From positions 62,001-126,000 of the forward strand of contig NZ_JACFTD010000003.1 of the NCBI RefSeq assembly GCF_014282005.1: a stretch of DNA of 64,000 bases, in the 5' to 3' direction. The DNA comes from Sporosarcina sp. BP05 (lineage in GTDB: Bacteria; Bacillota; Bacilli; Bacillales_A; Planococcaceae). The position numbers were made by a program, and so were the translations under genes. Each line of letters begins with the position of its first letter. The first letter of the stretch is position 1. Below the pieces are notes generated by a model, which worked only from the letters and a program-made list of their open reading frames with translations, was not told where the DNA came from and did no database searches. This document shows positions 1 to 9,196 of this stretch, piece after piece.

Positions 1-38
1 ACTCTATAAATATCGGAGTGAAAAAAATAGTCCGAAAA

Positions 39-84
39 AAAACAGCTCACCCCAATGGTTTTATTCCATTGAGTGAGCTGTTTT
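39..84 (-). terminator. Rho-independent terminator after the catalase gene
   Basis: A 12-bp arm (AAAACAGCTCAC, 39-50) pairs perfectly with 73-84, and an inner stem CAATGG/CCATTG (53-58/66-71) closes the loop. On the minus strand it is followed by a run of T (complement of the A-run at 34-42). It begins two bases past the catalase stop codon. Confidence 0.85.
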
Positions 85-85
85 A

Positions 86-1681
86 TTAATATGGATCGGC
101 GTCATGGCTTTTTCTCACTGCTTCATCAGGGGCTTGATCGCCATCTCTATTTCCGAGGGGCTTCTGACTCGACACTTTTGTTGATGCTTGCGTCAAGCCA
201 TCACGTAAACGACGTCCGTATTCTTGATCGGCTTCTTCAGCAAGTTCCATCATTTTATCTTGAATGCGCTGGTCACAACTTGAAAGGTCTGAAACCAAAT
301 TTGAAATCAAATCTGCTCGTTCCCATTCTTTAAAATTGCGATACGTGTCTCCAGCTTGCTTTGTATTGCTTTGTCGGTCAATCGACTCCCGCACAAGTTT
401 ACCTTCAATATAGGGGGTGTATTCTATTCCATCTTGTTCCGCTTCTTTTAATCCGCCCAAAATCGATGGCTCGTAATTAATATGAGGGTTCTGACCCGGA
501 GCTCGGTCAAGTTTATACTGCATTTGTCCGCCACTCTGATTTGTTGCGACCCGTTTTTTTGGAGAATTAATGGGTAGCTGTAAATAGTTGGCACCAACGC
601 GATGACGCTGCGTATCAGAGTAAGAGAAAGTGCGCCCTTGAAGCATTTTATCATCAGAAAAATCAAGACCATCAACAAGCACACCTGTACCGAATGCAAC
701 TTGTTCTACTTCAGTAAAGTAATCTTCAGGGTTTTTGTTCAAGGTCATCTTTCCGACAGGTAGCCAAGGGAACTGATCTTCCGGCCATAATTTTGTATCA
801 TCAAGCGGGTCGAAATCGAGATCTGGATGCTCTTCATCACTCATAATTTGGACAAGTAACTCCCATTCGGGATAATCACCATCTTTGATCGCATCATGTA
901 AATCTTGTGTCGCATGATTGAAACTTGTTCCCTGGATTTCACTTGCTTCTTGTTGGGTCAAGTTTTTAATACCTTGTTTGGGCTCCCAATGATACTTGAC
1001 AAGTACTGCAACGCCTTCTTGGTTCACCCATTTATACGTATTGACACCGGAGCCTTGCATCATGCGGTAGTTAGCGGGAATCCCCCAGGGCGAATAGACG
1101 AATGTCACCATATGGAATGATTCAGGTGAGCTGGCACAAAAATCGAAAAAGCGTTCACCATCTTGAATATTCGTAATCGGGTCTGGTTTAAAGGCGTGAA
1201 TCATATCAGGGAACTTAATCGCATCACGGATAAAGAAAATTTTCAAGTTATTTCCGACGAGATCCCAGTTGCCGTCCTCTGTATAAAATTTCACAGCAAA
1301 TCCACGGGGGTCACGGAGTGTTTCAGGTGAGTGACCACCATGAATAACGGATGAAAAGCGGACGAATACAGGCGTCTGTTTGCCTTTCACCTGAAATAGT
1401 TTTGCGCGTGTATACTTGGACACAGGTTCGTCACCAGTTGTTCCGTAAGCTTCGAAAAAGCCGTGCGCGCCGGCACCACGCGCATGGACAACACGTTCAG
1501 GAATTCGTTCTCTGTCGAAGTGGCTGATTTTTTCTAGAAAATCATAGTTTTCTAAAACAGCAGGACCTCGATTGCCGACTGTCCTTAGGTTCTGGTTGTT
1601 TGTAACAGGATGTCCCTGTCTATTCGTCAATGTGTCTTCTTGTTCATCATTCGAGTTGTTAGTGGTTGAACTTTCAGGCAA
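86..1681 (-). CDS. Heme catalase, clade 3 type
   Basis: Converts hydrogen peroxide to water and oxygen in the cytoplasm. The 531-residue protein carries the catalase core: distal-side [12 protein letters not shown] with catalytic His66, the VRFSSV and DLVGNN stretches with the conserved Asn, and the proximal heme-ligand motif [14 protein letters not shown] with the ligand Tyr. The acidic, polar 30-residue N-terminal tail and Lys/Asp-rich C-terminus are typical of Bacillus spore/stress catalases such as KatA and KatX; I cannot say which paralog it is. The start is TTG (complement of 1679-1681), placed behind a strong AGAGGAGG ribosome site. It is a single-gene unit with its own terminator. No PerR box or sigma-B promoter was recognised upstream. 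Confidence 0.95.
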   Translation of the reverse strand: MPESSTTNNSNDEQEDTLTNRQGHPVTNNQNLRTVGNRGPAVLENYDFLEKISHFDRERIPERVVHARGAGAHGFFEAYGTTGDEPVSKYTRAKLFQVKGKQTPVFVRFSSVIHGGHSPETLRDPRGFAVKFYTEDGNWDLVGNNLKIFFIRDAIKFPDMIHAFKPDPITNIQDGERFFDFCASSPESFHMVTFVYSPWGIPANYRMMQGSGVNTYKWVNQEGVAVLVKYHWEPKQGIKNLTQQEASEIQGTSFNHATQDLHDAIKDGDYPEWELLVQIMSDEEHPDLDFDPLDDTKLWPEDQFPWLPVGKMTLNKNPEDYFTEVEQVAFGTGVLVDGLDFSDDKMLQGRTFSYSDTQRHRVGANYLQLPINSPKKRVATNQSGGQMQYKLDRAPGQNPHINYEPSILGGLKEAEQDGIEYTPYIEGKLVRESIDRQSNTKQAGDTYRNFKEWERADLISNLVSDLSSCDQRIQDKMMELAEEADQEYGRRLRDGLTQASTKVSSQKPLGNRDGDQAPDEAVRKSHDADPY

Positions 1682-1861
1682 ATAAAAACCTCCTCTTTAA
1701 TGAAATTCATCTTGAATAGGGTATCTCATCCTCACTCTGCTCAATATCGAAGGAATTAATTCCTGTTTTAGTTTATTTTGAAAATGAATGTTGTGAATGA
1801 GTGTAGAAATGCCGGAGACAAACATATACATCAATAAAGTAATTGAAATAGGTGGGGTCTT

Positions 1862-2464
1862 GTGTACATATTGCAAAAGGCATTGACGATATTTATGGGA
1901 AGTATATTAATTGCAATTGGTGTGAATGCATTTCTTGTTCCATTCGAGTTGTTGGATGGTGGTGCGATTGGTATTAGTCTAATTATCCATTACTCGATGG
2001 GCGTCAAAGTAGGGCTAACATTTCTTATCGTAGGCATTCCGATTTTTATGTTGGCTTGGAAGTATTACCGTTCATTCTTTTATAACGGAATCCACGGCAT
2101 GTTGTTTTCATCCCTAATCATAGATTTGTTATATCCACTGAATGTGATTGGAAGGGAATTGGTGACTGGTCCTCTAATGAGCGCAATATGTGGCGGAATA
2201 TTTATTGGTATAGGAGTCGGCATCATGCTTCGTAAAGACATTAGTATTGGGGGAACCGATTTACTTGCACAAATGATCGCTAGAAAACTAGGCATTAATA
2301 CAGGTTTTGTGATTTTTTGTATCGATGTACTGATTGTTTCAATGGGAAGCTTATTGATCCCTTCCGTTAATTTGGTTTTGTCGTTTACGACGGTGTTCAT
2401 TGTCGGGCTCACAACGAGTTTGATTGTATCGGTATCTGGAAAAGTTATTAATGTAAAAGTGTAG
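1862..2464 (+). CDS. YitT/DUF161-family membrane protein (short form)
   Basis: Integral membrane protein of 200 residues with about five to six hydrophobic segments. The family hallmark appears near the start (NAFLVPFELLDGGAIG) and again in the middle (RKDISIGGTDLLAQ). The family's function is unknown; transport is often assumed. Many relatives carry a cytoplasmic DUF2179 domain after the membrane part; this one ends without it, at a length natural for the short YitE-like subgroup, so it need not be truncated. The start is GTG at 1862, preceded by AGGTGGGG. It is divergent from the catalase and converges on the ketopantoate reductase gene across a shared terminator. Confidence 0.8.
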   Translation: MYILQKALTIFMGSILIAIGVNAFLVPFELLDGGAIGISLIIHYSMGVKVGLTFLIVGIPIFMLAWKYYRSFFYNGIHGMLFSSLIIDLLYPLNVIGRELVTGPLMSAICGGIFIGIGVGIMLRKDISIGGTDLLAQMIARKLGINTGFVIFCIDVLIVSMGSLLIPSVNLVLSFTTVFIVGLTTSLIVSVSGKVINVKV

Positions 2465-2623
2465 CGATAGCGCCCGTATTGATAGTAAGAAATGACTTGA
2501 AGAATAATTATGAAGTTTAAAAGCATTACATCGAAACTCCGAAATGTCACGGAGAATCTCAATAAGGAGAGTGGGGGCATACAGATTAACAAATTGAATC
2601 ATTGAGACTAAAAAAGCTAACAG

Positions 2624-2677
2624 GGAAACAAGACCAAGTGTATCTCACTCGGTCTTGTTTCTGTCAGTCTTTTTTTT
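2624..2677. terminator. Probable bidirectional terminator between the yitT-like gene and panE
   Basis: GAAACAAGACC (from 2624) pairs with GGTCTTGTTTC (to about 2661) with a short loop. A T-run (2670-2677) follows on the plus strand, and the complement of the A-run at 2610-2615 follows on the minus strand. It lies between two convergent genes and touches the panE stop. Confidence 0.7.
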
Positions 2678-3578
2678 CGTAAATCTTTAGTTTGGTATAA
2701 ATTGTTTCCAGTGTCGGGGTGGGAATGCCATGCGTTTTTGCATGTTGCAATAATAAACCTTGCAGATGATCAGCTTCTAATGGAAGGGATTTTTCCATGT
2801 CTCGTTGCATCGATGATTTCATGTCATACGGCATAGTACTTATTTTAGTGAATAGGTCTCTCGTAATTGTATCTTGTATAGGTGCACCCATCTTTTTCAT
2901 TACTGTCCCGAGTTCTTCCAAAAGTGAGGCAATCGTATTACGCCCGGATTCAAGTTCCATGATAGGTCCAATAGAGGATCCCATAAGTGAAGTGACACCA
3001 GACATTACTGTAATGAACAAATATTTGTGCCACATTTCTTGAGTGATTTGTTTACTTAGGTCAAATGAAGCGTTTGCTCCATTAAAAACCGATTTTAATT
3101 TTTCAATCCGGGGTGTGATTTCACCGGATCTTTCGCCGTAAACAAGTTGGTGGAGTGGGCTTTTTTGAAGGATGGTCCCGTGTTCGTCAAGTGTTGTCTC
3201 GATAAAGCAAAGGCCCCCTATAACTGCATGTTCACCAAAAGCATCGACTAATTGGTCAAGATGGCCGATACAATTCAAAAGTGGCAGAATAATCGTGTCC
3301 TCTTTAACAAATAGACGGACATCATCAATTGCTTGTGTAAGATGATAGGACTTCGTTGAAATGATGACTACATCAAATTTCTCCCCAATGTCGTTTATCG
3401 TAATCAGTTGGGGAATGAACTTCATATTACCGTTAACACTTTCAATAGTTAAGCCAGATTTTTCAAGCGCTTCTTTACGCTTTGCCCGGACAAGAAAAGT
3501 AACGTTCTCCCCTTTTTCTATTAATCTTCCCCCGAAATAACCTCCGATTGCCCCCGCCCCGACGATTAATATCTTCAC
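2664..3578 (-). CDS. panE: 2-dehydropantoate 2-reductase
   Basis: NADPH-dependent reduction of ketopantoate to pantoate in pantothenate/CoA synthesis; cytoplasmic. An N-terminal Rossmann motif (MKILIVGAGAIGGYFGG) is followed by the ketopantoate-reductase C-terminal helical domain, including the MWHKYLF stretch with the catalytic-type Lys. The 304-residue length is normal for the ApbA/PanE family. I chose the GTG at 3576-3578 because it begins exactly at the Rossmann strand and has a GGGGGG ribosome site; the longer frame to 3620 adds 14 unrelated residues. Bacillus genomes often hold several paralogs, so the physiological substrate is inferred. Confidence 0.85.
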   Translation of the reverse strand: MKILIVGAGAIGGYFGGRLIEKGENVTFLVRAKRKEALEKSGLTIESVNGNMKFIPQLITINDIGEKFDVVIISTKSYHLTQAIDDVRLFVKEDTIILPLLNCIGHLDQLVDAFGEHAVIGGLCFIETTLDEHGTILQKSPLHQLVYGERSGEITPRIEKLKSVFNGANASFDLSKQITQEMWHKYLFITVMSGVTSLMGSSIGPIMELESGRNTIASLLEELGTVMKKMGAPIQDTITRDLFTKISTMPYDMKSSMQRDMEKSLPLEADHLQGLLLQHAKTHGIPTPTLETIYTKLKIYEKKD

Positions 3579-4044
3579 GTAAAATCCCCCCGCATCTGTA
3601 TGATAAACTCTAGTATACATTAATCAGAGTTATTAGAAACGTTGTGTTGCGTGAAATGAAAAACGGTGGCACGACGAGACTTGAATGTCCCACTTGCCAT
3701 CATTTAGCCTTAACCAATAATCGTAATCTATTTATTGTCAAGAACTTCATTTGTTTCGGAATCAACATTAGAGAATTGTTCACCCACGAATGCATCATCG
3801 TCTTTTTCTTTACTATATAAGTTAACCTACTTTTGAGGTGTAGAGAGATTGATAAATTTCATTTCAGTGTCCCCACCGGTTCCGCATATACCAGTTTCTA
3901 AGTCACATATTGAATTGCTTTTCATTTCCATCCCACTTCCTCATTTCTTTAGTTTGTATTTGTCAGTTCCAATAAATTAGGGACAATGGGTCCATTAAAA
4001 AGCCTGTCTAAAAAATATAGAAGCACGATTCCAAATTAAGTATA
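3579..4044. other. Intergenic stretch with one decayed small reading frame
   Basis: This AT-rich stretch between panE and the MFS gene holds no full-length gene. Apart from the 34-codon minus-strand frame at 3827-3931 (listed separately) and open codons beyond its stop, I see nothing recognisable. Confidence 0.5.
3827..3931 (-). pseudogene. Possible remnant of a DsbA/YjbH-like thioredoxin-fold gene (34 codons)
   Basis: The minus-strand frame starts at ATG (3929-3931) behind a GAGGAAG ribosome site. It encodes a short Cys-containing peptide with CDLETGICG near the N-terminus and ends PQK followed by TAG. The same frame then continues open as VNLYSKEKDDDAF for about 32 codons. Some Bacillales DsbA-family proteins begin with a CDxETGxCG segment, followed about 20 residues later by a (V/I)xLYYVTDPICSHCW active-site region. 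Here the frame stops at the equivalent junction and the CxxC region is absent. I infer a degraded or internally deleted gene. It could instead be a genuine small Cys protein. The family match is from memory. Confidence 0.35.
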
Positions 4045-4073
4045 TTGACATAGGTAGATTAAATCATTATTTT
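4045..4073 (+). promoter_or_regulatory. Sigma-A-like promoter for the Fsr-type transporter
   Basis: A consensus -35 TTGACA (4045-4050) is separated by 17 bp from TATTTT (4068-4073), about 90 nt before the start codon at 4162. Confidence 0.5.
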
Positions 4074-4161
4074 TTGCTTTATTAAACATCCGGTTATTCA
4101 TAGTCTTTGATATACTTAGCCTATTAAGTTATCAACGTCAAAAAAAGGGAGCGGAAATCAA

Positions 4162-5382
4162 ATGGCCGAAGAAAAAAATTCATCCGCATTAGGAAACCCC
4201 GTTTATCCAATCATGTTTGCAATTGGCGGCGTCCATTTGTTGAATGATACGCTTCAATCTGTCATTCCTGCAATGTTTCCGGTTCTTGTAAGGGATAGGG
4301 GATTCAGCTTTACTCAACTTGGGTTCATTTTCTTCGCTTTGAATATGGTTGCATCTGTGTTGCAACCGGTTATCGGGTATTTAAGCGATCGAAAGCCAAA
4401 ACCTTATGCACTTCCTTTTGGAATGGTGTTTTCGCTTGTTGGCATAGGCGGACTCGCTTTTGCACCGAGCTATTGGCTACTAATTGTATCTGTCATGTTG
4501 CTTGGATTTGGTTCCGCTGTTTTTCATCCAGAAGGATCTCGAGTTTCATTTATGGCTGCTGGATCGAAGCGGGGGCTTTCCCAGTCCATCTATCAAGTAG
4601 GTGGAAACTCTGGTCAGGCACTTGCTCCGTTGATTGGGGCGTACATATTAGTTCCTTATGGCCAAAAATCGGCAGCGTTATTCTTGCTTGTCGCGGCACT
4701 TGGTATTTTCATTTTGATGAAAATATCTGCCTGGTATAAAAAACAGTTGGAACAGGAGAAATTAAACAATCGTAAAAAAGTGCTACTATCTTCTATTGGT
4801 AATTTGACGAAAAGGAAAATAGGGATAGCACTAGGTTTACTTCTTGTCATCATCTTCGCCCGTTCATTTTACGTTACGAATATTACAAGCTTTTTCATCT
4901 TTCACTTGGTGGAGAAATATAACATATCAGATAAAGAAGGACTACTCTATATATTCCTGTTTCTTGCACTTGGGGCAGTGGGCACATTTTTCGGCGGACC
5001 GATGGCAGACAAAATTGGACGGAAAAATGTCATTGTACTTTCGCTTACGGTGCCGATACCGTTATGCCTATTGCTCCCATACGCTTCATTATGGATTGTA
5101 GCAGTGTTACTGATGTTAATTGGTTTTTTCATTATGCTAAGCTTTTCGGTGACGGTTGTTTATGCACAAGAACTAGTACCAAGCAAAATTGGGACGATGG
5201 CAGGGCTGACTGTTGGCCTGGCATTTGGTATGGGAGCAATCGGTTCGGTTGTCATCGGAATAATGATGGATAGTATCGGGATTTACCCGACGATGATCAT
5301 TGTTTCATTCCTCCCTATTATTGGACTTGTAGGATTGGCGCTTCCGCGCGATCAAAAAATAACAGCAGAAACCGCTTCTTAA
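4162..5382 (+). CDS. MFS transporter, fosmidomycin-resistance (Fsr) family
   Basis: Twelve-helix major facilitator of 406 residues, probably a proton-driven exporter. The N-terminal pattern (GGVHLLNDTLQSVIPAMFP) and the motif-A region GYLSDRKPKPYALP are typical of the Fsr/YfnC-like branch. FHPEGSR in helix 4-5 and GGPMADKIGRKN at the start of the second half also fit. Start ATG lies behind AAGGGAG. The DinB-family gene follows 9 bp after the stop, so the two are probably co-transcribed. Substrate is not deducible; drug or metabolite efflux is the family's usual role. Confidence 0.85.
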   Translation: MAEEKNSSALGNPVYPIMFAIGGVHLLNDTLQSVIPAMFPVLVRDRGFSFTQLGFIFFALNMVASVLQPVIGYLSDRKPKPYALPFGMVFSLVGIGGLAFAPSYWLLIVSVMLLGFGSAVFHPEGSRVSFMAAGSKRGLSQSIYQVGGNSGQALAPLIGAYILVPYGQKSAALFLLVAALGIFILMKISAWYKKQLEQEKLNNRKKVLLSSIGNLTKRKIGIALGLLLVIIFARSFYVTNITSFFIFHLVEKYNISDKEGLLYIFLFLALGAVGTFFGGPMADKIGRKNVIVLSLTVPIPLCLLLPYASLWIVAVLLMLIGFFIMLSFSVTVVYAQELVPSKIGTMAGLTVGLAFGMGAIGSVVIGIMMDSIGIYPTMIIVSFLPIIGLVGLALPRDQKITAETAS

Positions 5383-5391
5383 GGAGGAGAA

Positions 5392-5862
5392 ATGAATAGT
5401 TATTGTAATAACACATTGCATCAGATAAGGATTGCGGTTGATTCCATCGTTGAGCTAGTGGATGGCTTGGAAGAACATGACTTACAACAAAGACCTACAG
5501 CCAATAAGCATTCGATTGGAGAGTTATTAGGACATATAGCGACAATTTGTAGAGCGGATTATTATATTTCTGATGGTAAGAATCATGAGGAAATGATTAC
5601 ATATTATTCAACGGTTTCATTGACTTCAAAAATAGAAATTAAAGAGGCGTTGTTGAGTAATTACGCTTTTATGGAAGAGAGGTTTATGAAGTTTAGTAAG
5701 GAAGAGTTGCATGAGGAAGTGACTTCTTATTGGGGAACAACGTATTCGCGATTTGAATGGCTTTTAGAAATAGTGGCCCATCTGTACCATCATAGGGGGC
5801 AGTTGCATTCAATGCTTGTCCATTGTTACGGTATGGATTTGAAGATTCAGTTGTTTGAATAA
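5392..5862 (+). CDS. DinB-family protein
   Basis: Protein of 156 residues with the DinB/YfiT four-helix-bundle pattern: an N-terminal helix, GHIATICRAD with the first metal-binding His, and HLYHHRGQLHSML with the two later His residues of the presumed metal triad. Family members are putative metal-dependent transferases, including thiol-dependent ones; the actual reaction here is unknown. Start ATG at 5392 sits right behind AAGGAGGAGAA, which itself directly follows the stop of the upstream MFS gene, so translation from a shared mRNA is likely. Confidence 0.8.
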   Translation: MNSYCNNTLHQIRIAVDSIVELVDGLEEHDLQQRPTANKHSIGELLGHIATICRADYYISDGKNHEEMITYYSTVSLTSKIEIKEALLSNYAFMEERFMKFSKEELHEEVTSYWGTTYSRFEWLLEIVAHLYHHRGQLHSMLVHCYGMDLKIQLFE

Positions 5863-5959
5863 GTGTACTGTGAAAATAAATGGTTTTTCCAATTGGCTTT
5901 TACATTCATTCCATATTATAATATGAAGTCGGTTTATATTTGAAAGTGGGTTGTAAAAG

Positions 5960-7135
5960 TTGTCAAAAAACCAAAGGAAGAAAATGCTAGTATTAATGAT
6001 AAATATGTTTATTGCGGTAGGAAGTTTTGGAATTATAATCCCTATTTTACCGGCCTATCTTTTGTCAATTGGTCAAGGTGGGATGGCAGCAGGCTTGATG
6101 ATTGCCATATTTGCGGGAGCACAGCTTATTATGTCGCCAATAGCAGGGAAATGGACAGATCGCTATGGACGTAGAATAATGATTATTTCAGGGCTTAGCG
6201 GTTTGGCTCTATCAATGTTTGTTTTTTACTTTTCAGATTCAATTGGAGTTTTATATCTTTCACGCGTAATTGGCGGCGTTGGGGCAGCACTATTAATCCC
6301 TGCAATTTTTGCCTATGTGGCAGATATTACGACAATGGATCAGCGTGCCAAAGGTAATAGCTTCATTTCCGCTTCGATGTCACTTGGGATTGTTATTGGA
6401 CCAGGAATCGGGGGATTCTTAGCTGATTTCGGTTTGAAAATGCCTTTGCTCATTTCAGCATTGGTAGGACTTGCAGCTGTTGCTTTCTCAGCATTCATGT
6501 TGGAGGAAAGCATGGATACGAAAGTCGAAGTATCTAATGAAAAGCCTGAGCCAATGGTAAAAGAAATTGCACAGTCATTTAACAAACCATACTTTATCCC
6601 TTTAGTTATAACACTTGTCATGAGCTTTGGGTTAATGGCGTATGAATCAGTTCTTGGACTTTTTGTAGATAATGTGTTCGAAGCCACTCCGAAAGATATT
6701 GCTATATTAGTGACGTCAACAGGTATCATCAGTGTAATCATTCAACTTTTTGCTGTTGAGTGGATTGTTCGCAAATTTGGTGAAGTGGTCGTATTAAACA
6801 TTTTCCTTGTGCTTGCAGCACTTGGATTTTTACTGTCCATCTTTGTACCAAGTTATATCATGTTTTTCGGTGTTACAATGATTATTTTCCTATCGACCTC
6901 TATACTGAGACCAGTACTGACGACACTCATTTCGAAGTTAGCGGGGAACGAGCAAGGATTTGCGATGGGTATGAATAATGCATATATGAGCATTGGCAAC
7001 GTCCTTGGTCCACTTCTTGCAGGCATTCTGTTTGACGTGAATATTATTTATCCGTTCATTCTTGGATTAATCGTTCTTGTTATTACGATTTTTGTCTCGA
7101 TGAAATGGAAAGGTCCACAGAATATCTCAATGTGA
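5960..7135 (+). CDS. MFS multidrug exporter (NorA/Bmr/TetA-like)
   Basis: Major facilitator of 391 residues, 12 predicted helices. It carries motif A between helices 2 and 3 (GKWTDRYGRRIMI) and the drug:H+ antiporter motif C in helix 5 (GIVIGPGIGGFLAD), which places it with proton-coupled drug exporters such as NorA and Bmr. The start is TTG at 5960-5962 behind GAAAGTGGG; there is no in-frame ATG nearby that keeps the full first helix. It is a single-gene unit closed by a strong terminator. Real substrates cannot be read from sequence. Confidence 0.85.
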   Translation: MSKNQRKKMLVLMINMFIAVGSFGIIIPILPAYLLSIGQGGMAAGLMIAIFAGAQLIMSPIAGKWTDRYGRRIMIISGLSGLALSMFVFYFSDSIGVLYLSRVIGGVGAALLIPAIFAYVADITTMDQRAKGNSFISASMSLGIVIGPGIGGFLADFGLKMPLLISALVGLAAVAFSAFMLEESMDTKVEVSNEKPEPMVKEIAQSFNKPYFIPLVITLVMSFGLMAYESVLGLFVDNVFEATPKDIAILVTSTGIISVIIQLFAVEWIVRKFGEVVVLNIFLVLAALGFLLSIFVPSYIMFFGVTMIIFLSTSILRPVLTTLISKLAGNEQGFAMGMNNAYMSIGNVLGPLLAGILFDVNIIYPFILGLIVLVITIFVSMKWKGPQNISM

Positions 7136-7176
7136 AAAAACAGGCAATCCCAATTAGAGGGGTTTGCCTGTTTTTT
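7135..7176 (+). terminator. Rho-independent terminator after the NorA-like gene
   Basis: AAAAAACAGGCAA (7135-7147) pairs with TTGCCTGTTTTTT (7164-7176), the T-run being part of the second arm. It starts at the last base of the transporter gene. Confidence 0.85.
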
Positions 7177-7245
7177 GGGGGTTCTATAATATTTGTTGGG
7201 GTATCCATACAATTTTTTGTAAGTTCTGTTTGGATTAGCGCTTAA

Positions 7246-7671
7246 TTAAATTTCATAAATTCGTTTCAGTGCATCTTTAAATTGAAGTTTTACATTAATA
7301 GCGGGTTGTATTAATTTCGCTTGTTGCTCCGCTTCATCAATGGAATCAGCTAGTCCTAGTTCCATTAATGTTGCAATAGCAATGGTTCCTGCTCTACCTC
7401 GGCCGGTATTGCAGTGAAAGTAGACATTCTTTCCCTCTTTATATGCATCGACTACTTTTTTAACCGCAGCTTGGATGGACTCATCTTGTTGCTGGGCATC
7501 ATCCACTATAGGCTGATGTACACTTTTATCACTTGAGAGTGCACCTGTCACTTCTGCCCGTAAATCATAAATCACATCGATGTTTTCATTGGTAAGAAGA
7601 TCATCAATTGCATCTACACCGCCAATAAAGATACGGTTTGGGATTAGTTCTTCATACTTTTTGTTCGTCAT
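7246..7671 (-). CDS. Dual-specificity/tyrosine phosphatase-like protein
   Basis: Small cytoplasmic phosphatase-fold protein of 141 residues. The P-loop signature C-x5-R is present as HCNTGRGRAGT (Cys at about residue 95, Arg six positions later), preceded by the strand NVYFH. An Asp in the DLRAE region upstream is conserved in related proteins, but I cannot assign the general acid with certainty. The substrate could be phosphotyrosine, phosphoserine or a small phosphate ester. Start ATG lies behind GAGGTGA. It has no close operon partner. Confidence 0.75.
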   Translation of the reverse strand: MTNKKYEELIPNRIFIGGVDAIDDLLTNENIDVIYDLRAEVTGALSSDKSVHQPIVDDAQQQDESIQAAVKKVVDAYKEGKNVYFHCNTGRGRAGTIAIATLMELGLADSIDEAEQQAKLIQPAINVKLQFKDALKRIYEI

Positions 7672-8115
7672 GGATGCTCACCTCATTATGTAGTTACAAT
7701 CAGTATATCATTTTTTAAAGATTGCTTCATATGATCAATATTCACATTAGTAATAAGGTGATGTAAATGCGGTTTAATTAATAAAGGATAATTTTTTACG
7801 TGCTCGATTTACATTTATGTGATTAAAAAGTCAACACTTTAAACGATTTAGTGGCTAGGTCTAGTTTTAGTGTGAAGTTCTATATTTCCTGGGGAATATT
7901 TAGTGAGTTTTGAATATAAGGCAGATAATCATTTGTATATCACTGTAATTAAGGTTTTATTCATCGGGAGTAATGTGGAATTACTTTCAATTACGGCCTA
8001 TCGGCGAAGAATAACCATTCTTTTTTTACTTTTAAAGTCAAGTTTTTTAAAGCCAATTCATCGTTAGGTTAACTGGTATTTATGTTGGTATTAATTATAA
8101 TGAAAAATTGAAAAT
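7672..8115. other. Non-coding stretch, nothing recognised
   Basis: About 440 bp of AT-rich DNA between two minus-strand genes. I found no convincing reading frame with a ribosome site, no RNA motif and no repeat. Confidence 0.5.
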
Positions 8116-8152
8116 CCTATTGCTGAAACAGAATCGAAGTTTCAACAGTAGG
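8116..8152 (-). terminator. Probable terminator after the RsiV-like gene
   Basis: CCTATTGCTGAAAC (8116-8129) pairs with GTTTCAACAGTAGG (8139-8152), with two non-Watson-Crick positions. On the minus strand it is followed by an imperfect T-rich stretch. Confidence 0.55.
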
Positions 8153-8180
8153 CTTAACTTTCAGGTTTATTGAAGAATAA

Positions 8181-8795
8181 TCAAGTGAATGCCATCATCC
8201 GATCAAGTGGACCGTCAGGTTTTATAATATCCGCTAGATCTAGGATTGGAATAGGGAAATAAGGAAAGCCCCAATAGTGTGGCGTAATTTCGATTTGTTG
8301 GAAGTAGATAACCAGAGATGTATCTGCAATATAGAAATCCTGATCACTGCGGATTCCTTTGAATGGTGGGTCCGACAACTGGATATTCCAGTCTTTGATT
8401 CGTTTTCTAATTATATCCGACAACATCTTCTCGTAATTGCTTCCAGTTTTGAATAAATCCTTCAGTTCATATTGTTTTCCAGTTTTCGTATCAAAGGTCA
8501 GCGATTTACTGATAGTTAACCCGTTTGCACCGCCTGTAAATGAATAGACGATTAGATTTAAACTAAGGATGCCGCGTTGATTGTTTTTTAACTCATAATT
8601 GGCGAATAATTCCACAAGGTCTTTATCGTAAAAACTTTGCTCGACTAGAATTTTGTTCAAGGCTGTTATGATGGCATGATTAATCGTACTTTGCACATTC
8701 GGATTTGGTAATTGGGTAACGACAGGGTAATACACTTTAACATCTTTCGAGGCATGGGGCAGTCTTTTTGTCGTGATCGACACTGGTAAATCCAC
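8181..8795 (-). CDS. DUF3298 (RsiV C-terminal-like) domain protein
   Basis: Protein of 204 residues. An N-terminal DUF4163-like strand region (KVYYPVVTQLPN) is followed by a DUF3298-type domain with GGANGLTISKSLTFDTKTGK, the DLFK linker and the FYIADTSLVIYFQQIEITPHYWG motif. The family includes the extracellular lysozyme-sensing part of the anti-sigma factor RsiV and many stand-alone proteins. Here no membrane helix or signal peptide is seen, so the location is uncertain. I place the start at the GTG at 8793-8795, which has GAAAGGA nine bases upstream and begins right at the conserved domain. A longer frame reaches 8909 but lacks a ribosome site. Confidence 0.7.
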   Translation of the reverse strand: MDLPVSITTKRLPHASKDVKVYYPVVTQLPNPNVQSTINHAIITALNKILVEQSFYDKDLVELFANYELKNNQRGILSLNLIVYSFTGGANGLTISKSLTFDTKTGKQYELKDLFKTGSNYEKMLSDIIRKRIKDWNIQLSDPPFKGIRSDQDFYIADTSLVIYFQQIEITPHYWGFPYFPIPILDLADIIKPDGPLDRMMAFT

Positions 8796-9019
8796 TGGGG
8801 ACGTCCTTTCCTTCTCAATAGAGTAGTACATCATATGTGCAATTGAGCTTGAAAAGTCGAAATAATGGGTAGTAAGAATAAAATAATACCACGTCAGTTG
8901 ATTAACCATTCATTTACATAAAGTACTGGTGAGATGGGCTTGATGACCTTTATTTTCACTTGACTATTTTCGGCCCGCTTACGGCTAACTATTCATAACA
9001 GATTTACTAAGGGGTCCTA
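8796..9019. other. Non-coding DNA before the hairpin cluster
   Basis: No gene is supported. A TTGACT (8960-8965) could act as a -35 element for a short plus-strand transcript ending at the hairpin at 9020, but no clean -10 at normal spacing is visible. The 13-mer CTAAGGGGTCCTA (9007-9019) recurs at 16208-16220. Confidence 0.35.
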
Positions 9020-9062
9020 GTGTGGCTAGAAGTGACTCCGTCACTTCTAGCCACACTTTTTT
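9020..9062 (+). terminator. Orphan perfect hairpin with T-run
   Basis: A 17-bp perfect stem (9020-9036 with 9040-9056) with a TCC loop is followed by six T. No plus-strand gene lies upstream, so this is either the end of an unannotated small RNA or a relic. Confidence 0.7.
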
Positions 9063-9168
9063 CAGTAATACTATTGCGAATTGTTGCCTGTCGCGATCCT
9101 ACACTATTCAAGTGAAAAATGAAGTTGTTTTTGAAGAAAAGAGTAGATGCCACCCTATAGGGAGTGTA

Positions 9169-9196
9169 AGTGCCCGAAGATACAATTTCGGGCACT
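9169..9196. repeat. Short perfect inverted repeat
   Basis: AGTGCCCGAA (9169-9178) and TTCGGGCACT (9187-9196) form a 10-bp stem with an 8-nt loop. There is no T-run. It belongs to the hairpin cluster at 9.0-9.5 kb. Confidence 0.6.

Noticed and set aside
9151..9166. T7-type phage promoter (CCTATAGGGAG)
   Set aside because: Only the end of the consensus is present; the TAATACGACTCA part is absent and no phage genes are near.
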